Part shown: positions 28,758 through 35,315 of the stretch, in pieces
Layout: every line of letters begins with the position of its first letter
Position numbering within the stretch: position 1 is the stretch's first letter
Origin: Micromonospora sp. ATA32
Lineage (GTDB): Bacteria; Actinomycetota; Actinomycetes; Mycobacteriales; Micromonosporaceae
DNA length: 52,170 bases
Direction of reading: 5' to 3'
Assembly: GCA_016802835.1 (NCBI GenBank)
Contig: JAEVHO010000002.1
Coordinates: 1-52,170 of the forward strand
Notes under the pieces: generated by a model
What the model saw: the letters and a program-made list of their open reading frames with translations, nothing else
What the model was told of the DNA's origin: nothing
The model's database searches: none
Translations under genes and position numbers: made by a program

Positions 28758-29207
28758 TCAGGCGGAGGCGGCTCGGCCCATCTCGGCGAGGATCCCTGTG
28801 CCCTGGCCCAGCTCGATCAGGTAGCCGTCCGGGTCCCGCAGGTAGCACCGGATCTCGACGCCATGATCCTTCGGCTCGGTCAGGAACTCCCCACCCCGTG
28901 ACCGCCACTGCTCATAGACTGCGCGGACATCGGTGACCCGGATGTTCATCGCGCCGCTGAGCGTGTTCGGGTCCGGCGGCACCTGTGCTCGTACGCCCGG
29001 CTTGTCGTCGGTCGGACCGCCTTCACTGTTGATCACGATATAGCTGTTGTGGAACCGCAAGATCGCCGGCTGGTGTTCCCGCACCACCGTCGCTCCCAGT
29101 ACCCGCCGGTAGAACTCCCGTGAACGGTCCACATCCCGCACGATCAGCAGATGCGTGAGCACCAGCCCACCCTCGGGCTGGAAGTAGTCCGGCGCCTCGA
29201 TCGCCAT
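28758..29207 (-). CDS. VOC-family (glyoxalase/bleomycin-resistance fold) protein
   Basis: A 149-residue vicinal-oxygen-chelate protein of one complete module: LTHLLIVRDVDRSREFYRRVLGATVV (first beta-alpha unit), PAILRFHNSYIVI, then MNIRVTDVRAVYEQWRSRG and IRCYLRDPDGYLIELGQGTG with the metal-type Glu at the end. The exact substrate is unknown. The ATG at 29207 has GGGGAGG five bases upstream; the longer frame enters the promoter repeat. A sigma-B-like promoter lies at 29241-29265. Confidence 0.85.
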   Translation of the reverse strand: MAIEAPDYFQPEGGLVLTHLLIVRDVDRSREFYRRVLGATVVREHQPAILRFHNSYIVINSEGGPTDDKPGVRAQVPPDPNTLSGAMNIRVTDVRAVYEQWRSRGGEFLTEPKDHGVEIRCYLRDPDGYLIELGQGTGILAEMGRAASA

Positions 29208-29271
29208 CCACGCCTCCCCGGGTCCCAATCGGCAGGGCGCATACCCTCTTGCGGCGCCGGCACACCCGCGG
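29191..29271. repeat. Promoter-bearing repeat, copy A
   Basis: About 80 bp that match 30732-30810 with a few substitutions and single-base gaps. It covers the start codon, ribosome site and promoter of the VOC gene (read on the minus strand). The shared core includes ATTGG, ACCC, GGGTA and GGTGTGCCGGCGCC. Confidence 0.7.
29241..29265 (-). promoter_or_regulatory. Sigma-B-like promoter of the VOC gene
   Basis: On the minus strand GTGT (29265-29262), exactly 15 bases, then GGGTAT (29246-29241). This matches the GNNT-N14-16-GGGTAY pattern of actinobacterial sigma-B/F/H stress promoters. The ATG at 29207 lies 34 bases further on. Confidence 0.6.
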
Positions 29272-29274
29272 AAT

Positions 29275-29424
29275 TGCTGGGCCGGCGTCGCGACGATCGC
29301 GGTCGGCAAGCGCGCCGACCTGGCCGTGCTCGACCGCAACCTGTTCGCCGCCGGCGCGGGACTACCCGCCGACGCACACGTCACCCACACGATTGCCAAC
29401 GGCACGGTCTACGAACGCTCCTGA
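29275..29424 (+). pseudogene. C-terminal fragment of an amidohydrolase
   Basis: The frame reads GVATIAVGKRADLAVLDRNLF, then ADAHVTHTIANGTVYERS and TGA at 29422-29424. The G.I.VGKRADL.VLDR.LF...A.V..T..NG.V.Y pattern is the usual ending of YtcJ-like and other amidohydrolases. Nothing upstream of about 29275 belongs to it; the promoter repeat abuts it directly. Confidence 0.6.
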
Positions 29425-29434
29425 GGAAGCCGCT

Positions 29435-29460
29435 ACGCCGACCGAAAACGCACTTTTCCT
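29435..29460 (+). pseudogene. Relic of a DUF427 gene 3' end
   Basis: Twenty-six bases ending CACTTTTCCTGAA match the 3' end of the DUF427 gene (702-727) at about 22 positions and encode the same RPKTHFS ending plus stop. No other DUF427 sequence precedes it. Confidence 0.45.
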
Positions 29461-29511
29461 GAAACACCTACCACGTACTGGTTGCCAGGTCTCGTGGCGC
29501 AGGTGGAGGAC

Positions 29512-30258
29512 TCAGGCCCACTCACCCGTGAAGAGCGGAGCGACGGGCCGCTCCCGGCGCCCGATCCGCAGATCCCCGAAGATCGTGCTCCGCTCCGCTC
29601 GCTCGACCTCCGCGTCCAGGTCGATCAGCAACTCCTCGGAGGCGTCGTGGGCCGCACCGATGAGCACGATCTCGGTCCCGGGGTGGTCGAGAAAGTCGGG
29701 CGGGTCGAGCGGGGCGAAGCGACGACCGTGGAACTTTCCCTGCAGCGCGGCGGGCAGCTTGACCTTTTGGGACCCACGCAGGCCGACTCCAGGTGGGGAG
29801 GGTGCCTGCGGGTTCTTCACCGTGACGATGTAGCTCGCCTCCGGCTCGATGCCGAGGTCGTGCTGCGCCTCGCCGGGACGGGGCGGGAGTTCGAGTTCGT
29901 ACGCGAGGTGGGTGTGGTCGTCGTGCCGGGCGATCACGTACGCCCCCTCCGCCGCCGGCCGGGCCGGCGGCTGCTCCCGCCTGCCGCGGGTCCTCGTCCG
30001 GTACGTGCGCGCCTGCAGGGCCTCGTGTAGCTGCTCAGGCCGGTCCACCACCGCGTCGACGAACGCCCAGAGGCGTTCGTGCTCCTCGATCTCGGGCAGA
30101 CGCTTACGCCCGACCACGAGTAGCCGCAGATGGCGCCCGTGCCACGGGTGCATCACCACCAGCAGCCGCTGGACCTCTTCCAGGGAGTCGACGTGCTCCT
30201 CCTCGACCCGGGGACGGTAGAGGAAGTAGATGTCGCCGTCCTCCAGTAGCTCGGCCAT
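29512..30258 (-). CDS. Conserved protein of unknown function
   Basis: A 248-residue soluble protein. Its N-terminus reads MAELLEDGDIYFLYRPRVEEE, then VQRLLVVMHPWHGRHLRLLVVGRKRLPEI, a run of charged residues with EGAYVIARHDDHTHLAYELELP, and VPLDPPDFLDHPGTEIVLIG-like text near the end. I recognise it as the kind of conserved hypothetical found in several bacterial phyla, but know no function. The ATG at 30258 is chosen because the conserved N-terminus begins there and a sigma-B-like promoter ends nine bases before it, giving an almost leaderless mRNA. Stress-linked expression is inference from that promoter. Confidence 0.75.
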   Translation of the reverse strand: MAELLEDGDIYFLYRPRVEEEHVDSLEEVQRLLVVMHPWHGRHLRLLVVGRKRLPEIEEHERLWAFVDAVVDRPEQLHEALQARTYRTRTRGRREQPPARPAAEGAYVIARHDDHTHLAYELELPPRPGEAQHDLGIEPEASYIVTVKNPQAPSPPGVGLRGSQKVKLPAALQGKFHGRRFAPLDPPDFLDHPGTEIVLIGAAHDASEELLIDLDAEVERAERSTIFGDLRIGRRERPVAPLFTGEWA

Positions 30259-30267
30259 TCGCGCCGC

Positions 30268-30292
30268 GTACCCGAAACGGCCAGCGGCCAAC
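30268..30292 (-). promoter_or_regulatory. Sigma-B-like promoter
   Basis: Minus strand GTTG (30292-30289), exactly 15 bases, GGGTAC (30273-30268), nine bases before the ATG at 30258. It has the same spacing as the promoters at 29241 and 30779. Confidence 0.55.
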
Positions 30293-30335
30293 GCTGCAGC
30301 TCATGCATCTCCGGCAGGACACCCGCCTACCGCGC

Positions 30336-30360
30336 GTTTGCTCGCGTACGGCTCGGGCAT
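30336..30360 (+). promoter_or_regulatory. Sigma-B-like promoter of the 86-residue gene
   Basis: GTTT (30336-30339), 15 bases, GGGCAT (30355-30360). The -35 is the full consensus and the -10 differs by one base. The ATG of the small gene is 40 bases downstream. Confidence 0.5.
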
Positions 30361-30399
30361 TCGCGCGACGAAGCACCGTCACACGGGGAGGAGCAGGTT

Positions 30400-30660
30400 A
30401 TGAAGATCCACGACCCGGCCAGCCAAGCGATGCAGAAGGACTACGACGTTACGGACATCGAGCGTCTGATGGGCAAGCGGGACTGGAAGAACTACGACGA
30501 AGTGATCAACTGGCTGAAGAAGGAGGGTGACGCGGACCGACGGTTCACCCCCGGCGAGGTGCAGCACATGATTGACGACTTCTCCCGGGCGCGGGACAAG
30601 CGGATGGACTTCGTTCGTGATCCCGAGCAGCTCTACCGGAATCTCACGAGCAGCCGGTAG
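30400..30660 (+). CDS. Small acidic/basic helical protein of unknown function
   Basis: An 86-residue soluble protein, mostly charged and probably helical, with blocks DVTDIERLMGKRDWKNYDEV, INWLKKEGDADRRFTPGEV and DDFSRARDKRMDFVRDPEQL. I recognise no domain. A GGGGAGGAG ribosome site lies about eight bases before ATG 30400, and the GTTT-N15-GGGCAT promoter precedes it, so it is a real, expressed gene in all likelihood. It could be a small stress protein; that is inference from the promoter. Confidence 0.7.
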   Translation: MKIHDPASQAMQKDYDVTDIERLMGKRDWKNYDEVINWLKKEGDADRRFTPGEVQHMIDDFSRARDKRMDFVRDPEQLYRNLTSSR

Positions 30661-30731
30661 GGCGCCCGTCGGGCCTCGACCCGCCGTCGACATGTCCGGG
30701 TCGCGCTGGAGGACCACTTCCCGCGCGGCCC

Positions 30732-30810
30732 GGCGCCTCGTTCGCCATCACGCCTCCCCCGGGTCCAATCGGCAGGGCGTACCCGCTTGGGGCGCCGGCA
30801 CACCCACCGG
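30732..30810. repeat. Promoter-bearing repeat, copy B
   Basis: Partner of 29191-29271. On the minus strand it again ends with GGGGGAGGCGTGATGGCG, that is a ribosome site and an ATG at 30745-30747. The frame from that ATG gives only a short, proline- and glycine-rich reading with no recognisable protein. It looks like a promoter, ribosome site and start codon that have lost their gene. Confidence 0.65.
30779..30803 (-). promoter_or_regulatory. Sigma-B-like promoter in repeat copy B
   Basis: Minus strand GTGT (30803-30800), 15 bases, GGGTAC (30784-30779), at the same place in the repeat as the VOC promoter. No intact gene lies downstream on that strand before the opposing 86-residue gene. Confidence 0.5.
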
Positions 30811-30873
30811 TTGGATCCCCGAAAACCCCTTCGGGAGCTGGGCCAACGAGTCACCGTGCGGGGTGCCGGCTGT

Positions 30874-30879
30874 TACGGT
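30874..30879 (+). promoter_or_regulatory. -10 element of a leaderless transcript
   Basis: TACGGT followed by seven bases and the GTG at 30887; no ribosome site is visible. Confidence 0.45.
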
Positions 30880-30886
30880 CGGGCCT

Positions 30887-31312
30887 GTGCCCGCCGACGA
30901 AGTCCGGCATCGGGTCGAGTCGGCCCGAGTGGCCCGGCTGGCCACCGTCGGGGCAGACGGCCGTCCACACCTGGTGCCGGTGTGCTTCGTCCTCCTCGGC
31001 GACGTCGTCTACCACGCGGTGGACCAGAAGCCCAAGCGCCACCGGCGGCTACGCCGGCTGGAGAACATCCGGGCCACCGGGTCCGCCTGCCTGCTGGTCG
31101 ACGAGTACCACGAGGACTGGTCGCGGCTGTGGTGGGTCCGGCTGGAAGGGCACGGCTGGCTGGTGGAGGACCGTGCGGAAGAGGCCACGGCCCGCGCGGC
31201 GCTGGCCGACAAATATCCGCAGTACGTCCAGCGGTCACCAGTTGGGCCGGTGGTCGGGATGCGGGTGACCCGGTGGTCCGCGTGGTCTGCGGCGGACGCC
31301 GCCGAGCAGTGA
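30887..31312 (+). CDS. PPOX-class F420-dependent oxidoreductase (Rv0121 type)
   Basis: A 141-residue split-barrel flavin/F420-binding protein of the pyridoxamine-5'-phosphate-oxidase superfamily. The text RVARLATVGADGRPHLVPVCF, then VDQKPKRHRRLRRLENIRATG and CLLVDEYHEDWSRLWWVRLEGHGWLV matches the TIGR03668 (Rv0121-like) subgroup, which is expected to use F420 rather than FMN. The physiological substrate is unknown. The GTG at 30887 is the only start that keeps the conserved N-terminus short, and it has a leaderless -10. It is convergent with an LLM-class oxidoreductase. Confidence 0.85.
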   Translation: MPADEVRHRVESARVARLATVGADGRPHLVPVCFVLLGDVVYHAVDQKPKRHRRLRRLENIRATGSACLLVDEYHEDWSRLWWVRLEGHGWLVEDRAEEATARAALADKYPQYVQRSPVGPVVGMRVTRWSAWSAADAAEQ

Positions 31313-31329
31313 AAGCCGGTCGTGGGGTG

Positions 31330-32241
31330 TCAGCGGGTCGGGGCGAGGGCGTCGAGCACCTCGTCGGCCCGTCGCAGCGACGCCTGCGCGTCGGCCCGGG
31401 GTGAGCCGATCTCTGGATCGAAGTTGAGGTCGACGAACACTTCGGTGATGCCGGCTTCGGCAAGTCTGCCGAGATCCGACCGGATCTGCTCGAGCGTGCC
31501 GGTGAGCGGCTCCCGCCCGGCCGGGCCCGTCGGGCGTACGCGGACCGCGCCGCGGCAGACGAAGCGCAGCGCGCGGGGATCGCGCCCGGCGTCCGCCGCG
31601 GCGGCCTTGACCGTCGCGACCGCCTCGCCGATGCCCGTCAGGTCCGCCTGGCTGCCACTGACCCAGCCGTCGGCGAGCCGGCCCGCCCGGCGCAGCGCCG
31701 CAGGCGCGTGCCCGCCGAGCAGGATCGGCGGGTGTGGCCGCTGCACCGGCTTCGGCTCCAGACGGGTCGGCGGGAGCTGGTAGAACTCGCCCCGATGCTC
31801 GGCGACGTCGTTCTGCCAGAGGGCGCGAAGAACGGCGAGGAACTCCTCCGCCCGGTGGCCCTGCCGATGCTTGCTCGCCCCCGTCGCCTGATACTCCTCG
31901 TCCGCCCAGCCGAGGCCGAGTCCGACGTCGAGCCGCCCGCCGGCGAGGATGTCGAGAGTCGCGGTCTGCTTGGCCAGCACCACCGGGGAGATGAACGGCA
32001 TGTTGAGCACCGCGACGCCGAGCCGGATCCGGGTGGTGTGGGCCGCCAGGAACGCCAGCGTGGTCAGCGGGTCCTGCACGCTGTGGTACGTCTCGCTCCA
32101 CCCCAGGTCGGCGGGGACCAGGAGGCGCTGGAACGTCCAGAGCGAGTGGTATCCGAGCTGCTCCGCGCGGCGGGCGACGTGGATCATGTTCTCCGGGGTG
32201 GCCCACGAGCCGGAGACGGGCGGGGCGAATCCAACCTCCAC
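31330..32241 (-). CDS. LLM-class (luciferase-like) oxidoreductase, probably F420-dependent
   Basis: A 303-residue TIM-barrel of the luciferase-like monooxygenase superfamily. It begins VEVGFAPPVSGSWATPENM and has ARRAEQLGYHSLWTFQRL, LTTLAFLAAHTTRIRLGVAVLN, VVLAKQTATLDILAGGRLDVGLGLGW and HPPILLGGHAPAALRRAGRLADGW, all standard for F420-dependent members. Substrate unknown. The GTG at 32241 is preferred over upstream 32277 because TACCGT lies six bases before it (leaderless) and the barrel begins there. Confidence 0.87.
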   Translation of the reverse strand: MEVGFAPPVSGSWATPENMIHVARRAEQLGYHSLWTFQRLLVPADLGWSETYHSVQDPLTTLAFLAAHTTRIRLGVAVLNMPFISPVVLAKQTATLDILAGGRLDVGLGLGWADEEYQATGASKHRQGHRAEEFLAVLRALWQNDVAEHRGEFYQLPPTRLEPKPVQRPHPPILLGGHAPAALRRAGRLADGWVSGSQADLTGIGEAVATVKAAAADAGRDPRALRFVCRGAVRVRPTGPAGREPLTGTLEQIRSDLGRLAEAGITEVFVDLNFDPEIGSPRADAQASLRRADEVLDALAPTR

Positions 32242-32247
32242 CCCGGC

Positions 32248-32253
32248 ACGGTA
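32248..32253 (-). promoter_or_regulatory. -10 element of a leaderless transcript
   Basis: TACCGT on the minus strand, six bases before the GTG at 32241. Confidence 0.4.
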
Positions 32254-32285
32254 CCCAGTTCTGTCCCCGTGGGGCACGGGAACCG

Positions 32286-32594
32286 CTATCCCCCGGCCAT
32301 CGCTCCGAGGATGATGAACGGTTCCTCGCCGGCGACGACCCGCTCGGGCAGTGGTGCGTCGGGCGACTCGTTGGACAGGTCCTCCTCACAGGCGTAGAAG
32401 CGGACGAACGCCCGACGCTTGCCGCTGTGGCGGTCGCGGATGGTGCCGAGCAGCATCGGATGCTGCGCCTCGAGGGTGTCCAACACCAGGCGCTGGGTGA
32501 CCGGCCCGGCGGCCGGACCGGTCACCTCGAGACGTACCTCGCCGGTGACGTGAGCCAGGTTCTTCAGGTGGGCCGGCAGGACGACCCGGATCAC
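32286..32594 (-). CDS. MoaD/ThiS-family ubiquitin-like sulfur carrier
   Basis: A 102-residue beta-grasp protein ending in the di-glycine tail (LGAMAGG) that such carriers use for thiocarboxylation or conjugation. [16 protein letters not shown] at the start and the central [22 protein letters not shown] are in MoaD/ThiS order. It overlaps the BNR-repeat gene as GTGA, so the two are co-translated; this pairing recurs in actinobacteria as far as I recall. No E1-like ThiF/MoeB activator is present here. The role in sulfur transfer is inferred from the fold. Confidence 0.8.
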   Translation of the reverse strand: MIRVVLPAHLKNLAHVTGEVRLEVTGPAAGPVTQRLVLDTLEAQHPMLLGTIRDRHSGKRRAFVRFYACEEDLSNESPDAPLPERVVAGEEPFIILGAMAGG

Positions 32595-33706
32595 GGCAGC
32601 ACCTGGGCTTCCACGGAGAGCACGGCCGGCAGGTCCCGGACGATCGGCGTCCAGCTGTCGCCTCCATCGGCCGAGTGGTAGACCTGGCCACCGGTGGTGC
32701 CGAAGTAGATCCCGCACGGGTCGAGCGTGTCGACCGCCATCGCGTCGCGGTAAACGTTGACGTAGCAGTCGGACTGCGGCAGGCCCTTGGTCAATGGCTC
32801 CCAGTCGTCGCCACCGGTGCGGCTGCGGTAGACGCGCAGCTTGCCCTCCGGCGGGTAGTGCTCGGAGTCGCTCTTGATCGGCACGACGTAGATGGTCTCC
32901 GGCTCGTGCGCGTGCACCGCGATCGGGAACCCGAAGTCCGACGGCAGGTTGCCGCTGACCTCGCGCCAGTTCGCACCGGCGTCGTCGCTGCGCATCACGT
33001 CCCAGTGCTTCTGCATGAACAGGGTGTCCGGCCGGGACGGATGCTGGGTGATGTGGTGTACGCAGTGGCCGACCTCGGAGTCCTGGTCGGGGATCTCCCC
33101 GGAACGCAGGCCCCTGTTGATCGGAAGCCAGCTGGCCCCGGCGTCGTCGCTGCGGAACGCGCCCGCCGCCGAGATGGCGACGTAGATCCGGCCCTTGTTC
33201 ACCGGGTCCAGGATGATCGTGTGCAGGCACATCCCGCCGGCGCCGGGCTGCCAGGCCGGTCCGGTCGGGTGGGTACGGAGGGCGGTGAGCTCTGTCCACT
33301 TCTGACCGCCGTCGGTGGTGAGGTAGAGGGCGGCATCTTCCGCCCCCGCGTACACCGTGTCGGGGTCGTCGGGGGACGGCTCGAGGTGCCAGATGCGCTT
33401 GAACTCCCACGGGCGCGGGGTCCCGTCGTACCACAGGTGCTCACCGACCTCGCCCGAGTAGGCAAAGTCGTTGCCGACCGCGGACCAGGTCTTGCCGCCA
33501 TCGTCCGAGCGCTGGATCAACTGCCCGAACCAGCCACCGGACTGGGACGCGTAGAGCCGTTTCGGATCGGCCCGCGACCCGGTGAGGTGGAAAATCTCCC
33601 AGCCGCCGAAATGAGGTCCCTCGACCGTCCAGTCGCCGCGCCTGCCGTCCGACGTCAACGTGAACGCCCCCTTGCGCGTCCCTACCAGCACCCGTACGCC
33701 GCTCAT
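32591..33706 (-). CDS. BNR/sortilin-type beta-propeller protein
   Basis: A 371-residue protein made of repeated blades: [77 protein letters not shown] and [15 protein letters not shown]. These are Asp-box (BNR) motifs of the sialidase/sortilin propeller class. There is no signal peptide and no sialidase Arg triad that I can see, so it is not a proven glycosidase. It forms a two-gene unit with the MoaD-like carrier, suggesting that the propeller is a partner or target of the carrier. Confidence 0.85.
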   Translation of the reverse strand: MSGVRVLVGTRKGAFTLTSDGRRGDWTVEGPHFGGWEIFHLTGSRADPKRLYASQSGGWFGQLIQRSDDGGKTWSAVGNDFAYSGEVGEHLWYDGTPRPWEFKRIWHLEPSPDDPDTVYAGAEDAALYLTTDGGQKWTELTALRTHPTGPAWQPGAGGMCLHTIILDPVNKGRIYVAISAAGAFRSDDAGASWLPINRGLRSGEIPDQDSEVGHCVHHITQHPSRPDTLFMQKHWDVMRSDDAGANWREVSGNLPSDFGFPIAVHAHEPETIYVVPIKSDSEHYPPEGKLRVYRSRTGGDDWEPLTKGLPQSDCYVNVYRDAMAVDTLDPCGIYFGTTGGQVYHSADGGDSWTPIVRDLPAVLSVEAQVLP

Positions 33707-33885
33707 ACGCTCATCCTTCCACTCGTTTGCCTTGGGTCTGACCGTCCACCACGCCGAAACTCATCGGTCTCCGTCAGTCGTACTCTTCAGGTACGACGAA
33801 TCGGCGTGTTTGGAATCGACAACCAGGCCGTGGCAGTCTCGCCGGGTCGGCATTCCGCTGGGCAGGGCATGTCGGAGGGGCCGGC

Positions 33886-33891
33886 TAGTGT
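33886..33891 (+). promoter_or_regulatory. -10 element of a leaderless transcript
   Basis: TAGTGT followed by seven bases and the ATG at 33899; no ribosome site. Confidence 0.45.
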
Positions 33892-33898
33892 CCCGTAG

Positions 33899-34318
33899 AT
33901 GACTGGCCCTGGCGATGTCCCACCCGAGATCCTCGACCGGCTCCGGCCCGTCTGCCTCGGGCTGCCGGAGACCTACGAGGAGCCAGCGTGGGTGGGCACG
34001 CGCTGGCGGATCCGCACACGCACGTTCGCCCACGTGCTCACGGTCGACCCCGACCATCAGGCGGCCTACGCCCGAGCTGCCGCGACCGACGAGCCGATCT
34101 GCGTGTTGACGTTCCGGTCGCCCGGCGACGAGATCACCGGGCTGATCGCCAGCGGCCACCCGTTCTTCAAGCCGGGCTGGGGCGCCGACGTTGTGGGCAT
34201 GGTGCTCGACGATGGTACCGACTGGGACGAGGTCGCCGAGCTGCTCACGGAAAGCTACTGCGTCCTGGCGCCGAAGAGGCTCGCCGCCCAGGTCGACCGG
34301 CCGATCGAGCTACGTTGA
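33899..34318 (+). CDS. MmcQ/YjbR-family protein
   Basis: A 139-residue CyaY-like-fold protein of the MmcQ/YjbR group. ILDRLRPVCLGLPETYEEPAW at the start, IRTRTFAHVLTVD, HPFFKPGWGADVVGMVLDDG and WDEVAELLTESYCVLAPKRL follow the family order (substrate-binding, then the DW.E....L..SY...AP..L end). It probably binds DNA or a nucleotide-like ligand; function unknown. Confidence 0.82.
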   Translation: MTGPGDVPPEILDRLRPVCLGLPETYEEPAWVGTRWRIRTRTFAHVLTVDPDHQAAYARAAATDEPICVLTFRSPGDEITGLIASGHPFFKPGWGADVVGMVLDDGTDWDEVAELLTESYCVLAPKRLAAQVDRPIELR

Positions 34319-34323
34319 CGTTC

Positions 34324-34345
34324 TCTCCGCCCTGAAGGGCGGAGA
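34324..34345 (+). terminator. Perfect hairpin after the MmcQ gene; IS200/IS605-end-like
   Basis: TCTCCGCCCT and AGGGCGGAGA form a 10-bp stem with a GA loop, six bases after the stop at 34318, followed by TTCCC. It could end the MmcQ transcript. The same hairpin text (CTCCGCCCT-AGGGCGGAG) is also known at the ends of IS200/IS605-type elements next to TnpB genes. No transposase is present here, so an element end is only a possibility. Confidence 0.55.
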
Positions 34346-34416
34346 TTCCCTCCACGCTGTCGCTCACACAACAAGGCGGAAGCGGCGGCGCGTGGGGGCA
34401 TTGCGTGATCGGCGGG

Positions 34417-35172
34417 TCATACGAACCGCACTGTCACGTCTCCGATGTCCGAGAAGACGGCACGCCATGTGCCCGGACCCTGCACGCTCTGGTTGCAGAA
34501 CGATCCCGTGATCACCCGTTGGCCGACTTCGAGTCCGCGGCCGTACCGGTTCAGCAGCGCGCAGAGGCGCGACAGCGACAGGAACGGGTCGTCCATGGAA
34601 TCACCGGGGGTCCGGGTGGCGAGCAGGACGTCGTCGTGCCACAGGTCGACCGTGGTCCCGGTGAGGGCGGGCCGCACGGGCGCCTCCGGTCCGACCACGA
34701 TGCCCCAGTTGCCCAGGCCGTCGGCGATGGTGGCCGGGTCGTCCGCCTGCGCGCTCAACCGGCGTTCGTTCAGTTCGAACGCCGGCGCGACCGCCCGCAC
34801 GGCGGACCTCGCGGCTGCCGGATCGATGTTGTCGCCGCGCAACGGCGCCCCCAGCACAAGGCACAGTTCCGGCTCCAGGTAGCACGACCTGATCCGGTCG
34901 TGCCCGAGGACGTCCCCCGAGCCGAGCGTACGGCTCTCCAGGAGATAACCGAACGGTCGGAAGCCCTTCCCCATCACATCTCGGCGCGGCCCGGAGGTGA
35001 GTCCCACCTTCCAACCGACCAGTCGCTCGCCTGCGGCCACCAGCCGGTCGAGGACGGCCAACTGCAGGCCCAGTGCGTCGTGGACGTCGTAAGGGGCAGC
35101 GGTCGCGCCGGGGCCGGCGACGCGGTTTAGTCTCGCCTCGACCAACGCCGTCACCAGTTGCTCGTCGTACAC
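34417..35172 (-). CDS. 2-keto-4-pentenoate hydratase-family protein
   Basis: A 251-residue fumarylacetoacetase-fold enzyme of the MhpD/hydratase group. VGWKVGLTSGPRRDVMG near residue 52, the metal-ligand region YLEPELCLVLGAPLRG near 98, AFELNERRL, and the C-terminal IVVGPEAPV, LNRYGRGLEVGQRVITGSF are in order. Members hydrate 2-hydroxypentadienoate or decarboxylate oxalocrotonate in catechol breakdown, but no ring-cleavage genes lie here, so the substrate is open. It is downstream of the SLC13 transporter on the same strand but separated by a strong hairpin. Confidence 0.82.
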   Translation of the reverse strand: MYDEQLVTALVEARLNRVAGPGATAAPYDVHDALGLQLAVLDRLVAAGERLVGWKVGLTSGPRRDVMGKGFRPFGYLLESRTLGSGDVLGHDRIRSCYLEPELCLVLGAPLRGDNIDPAAARSAVRAVAPAFELNERRLSAQADDPATIADGLGNWGIVVGPEAPVRPALTGTTVDLWHDDVLLATRTPGDSMDDPFLSLSRLCALLNRYGRGLEVGQRVITGSFCNQSVQGPGTWRAVFSDIGDVTVRFV

Positions 35173-35230
35173 GTCACGTCTTCTTTCGAGTCTGTGGCGG
35201 TCAGCTTCGGCGCCCTCGGGCGGCGACGGG

Positions 35231-35265
35231 AGCAGGGAGGGATGGATTGCCCGTCCCTCCCTGCT
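35231..35265 (-). terminator. Hairpin between transporter and hydratase genes
   Basis: AGCAGGGAGGGA (35231-35242) pairs perfectly with TCCCTCCCTGCT (35254-35265), a 12-bp stem with an 11-base loop, just past the end of the transporter gene and before the hydratase gene in their direction of transcription. No T-run, as is common in actinomycetes. Confidence 0.6.
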
Positions 35266-35315
35266 GCCCCGTCAGGCTGGCCTTCGGCAGACCGCCGGGT
35301 TCAGGCGGGTGCGGA

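Noticed and set aside
32591-33706. Sialidase
   Set aside because: Asp-box repeats alone define a propeller; no signal peptide and no convincing catalytic Arg triad or Tyr/Glu pair was found.
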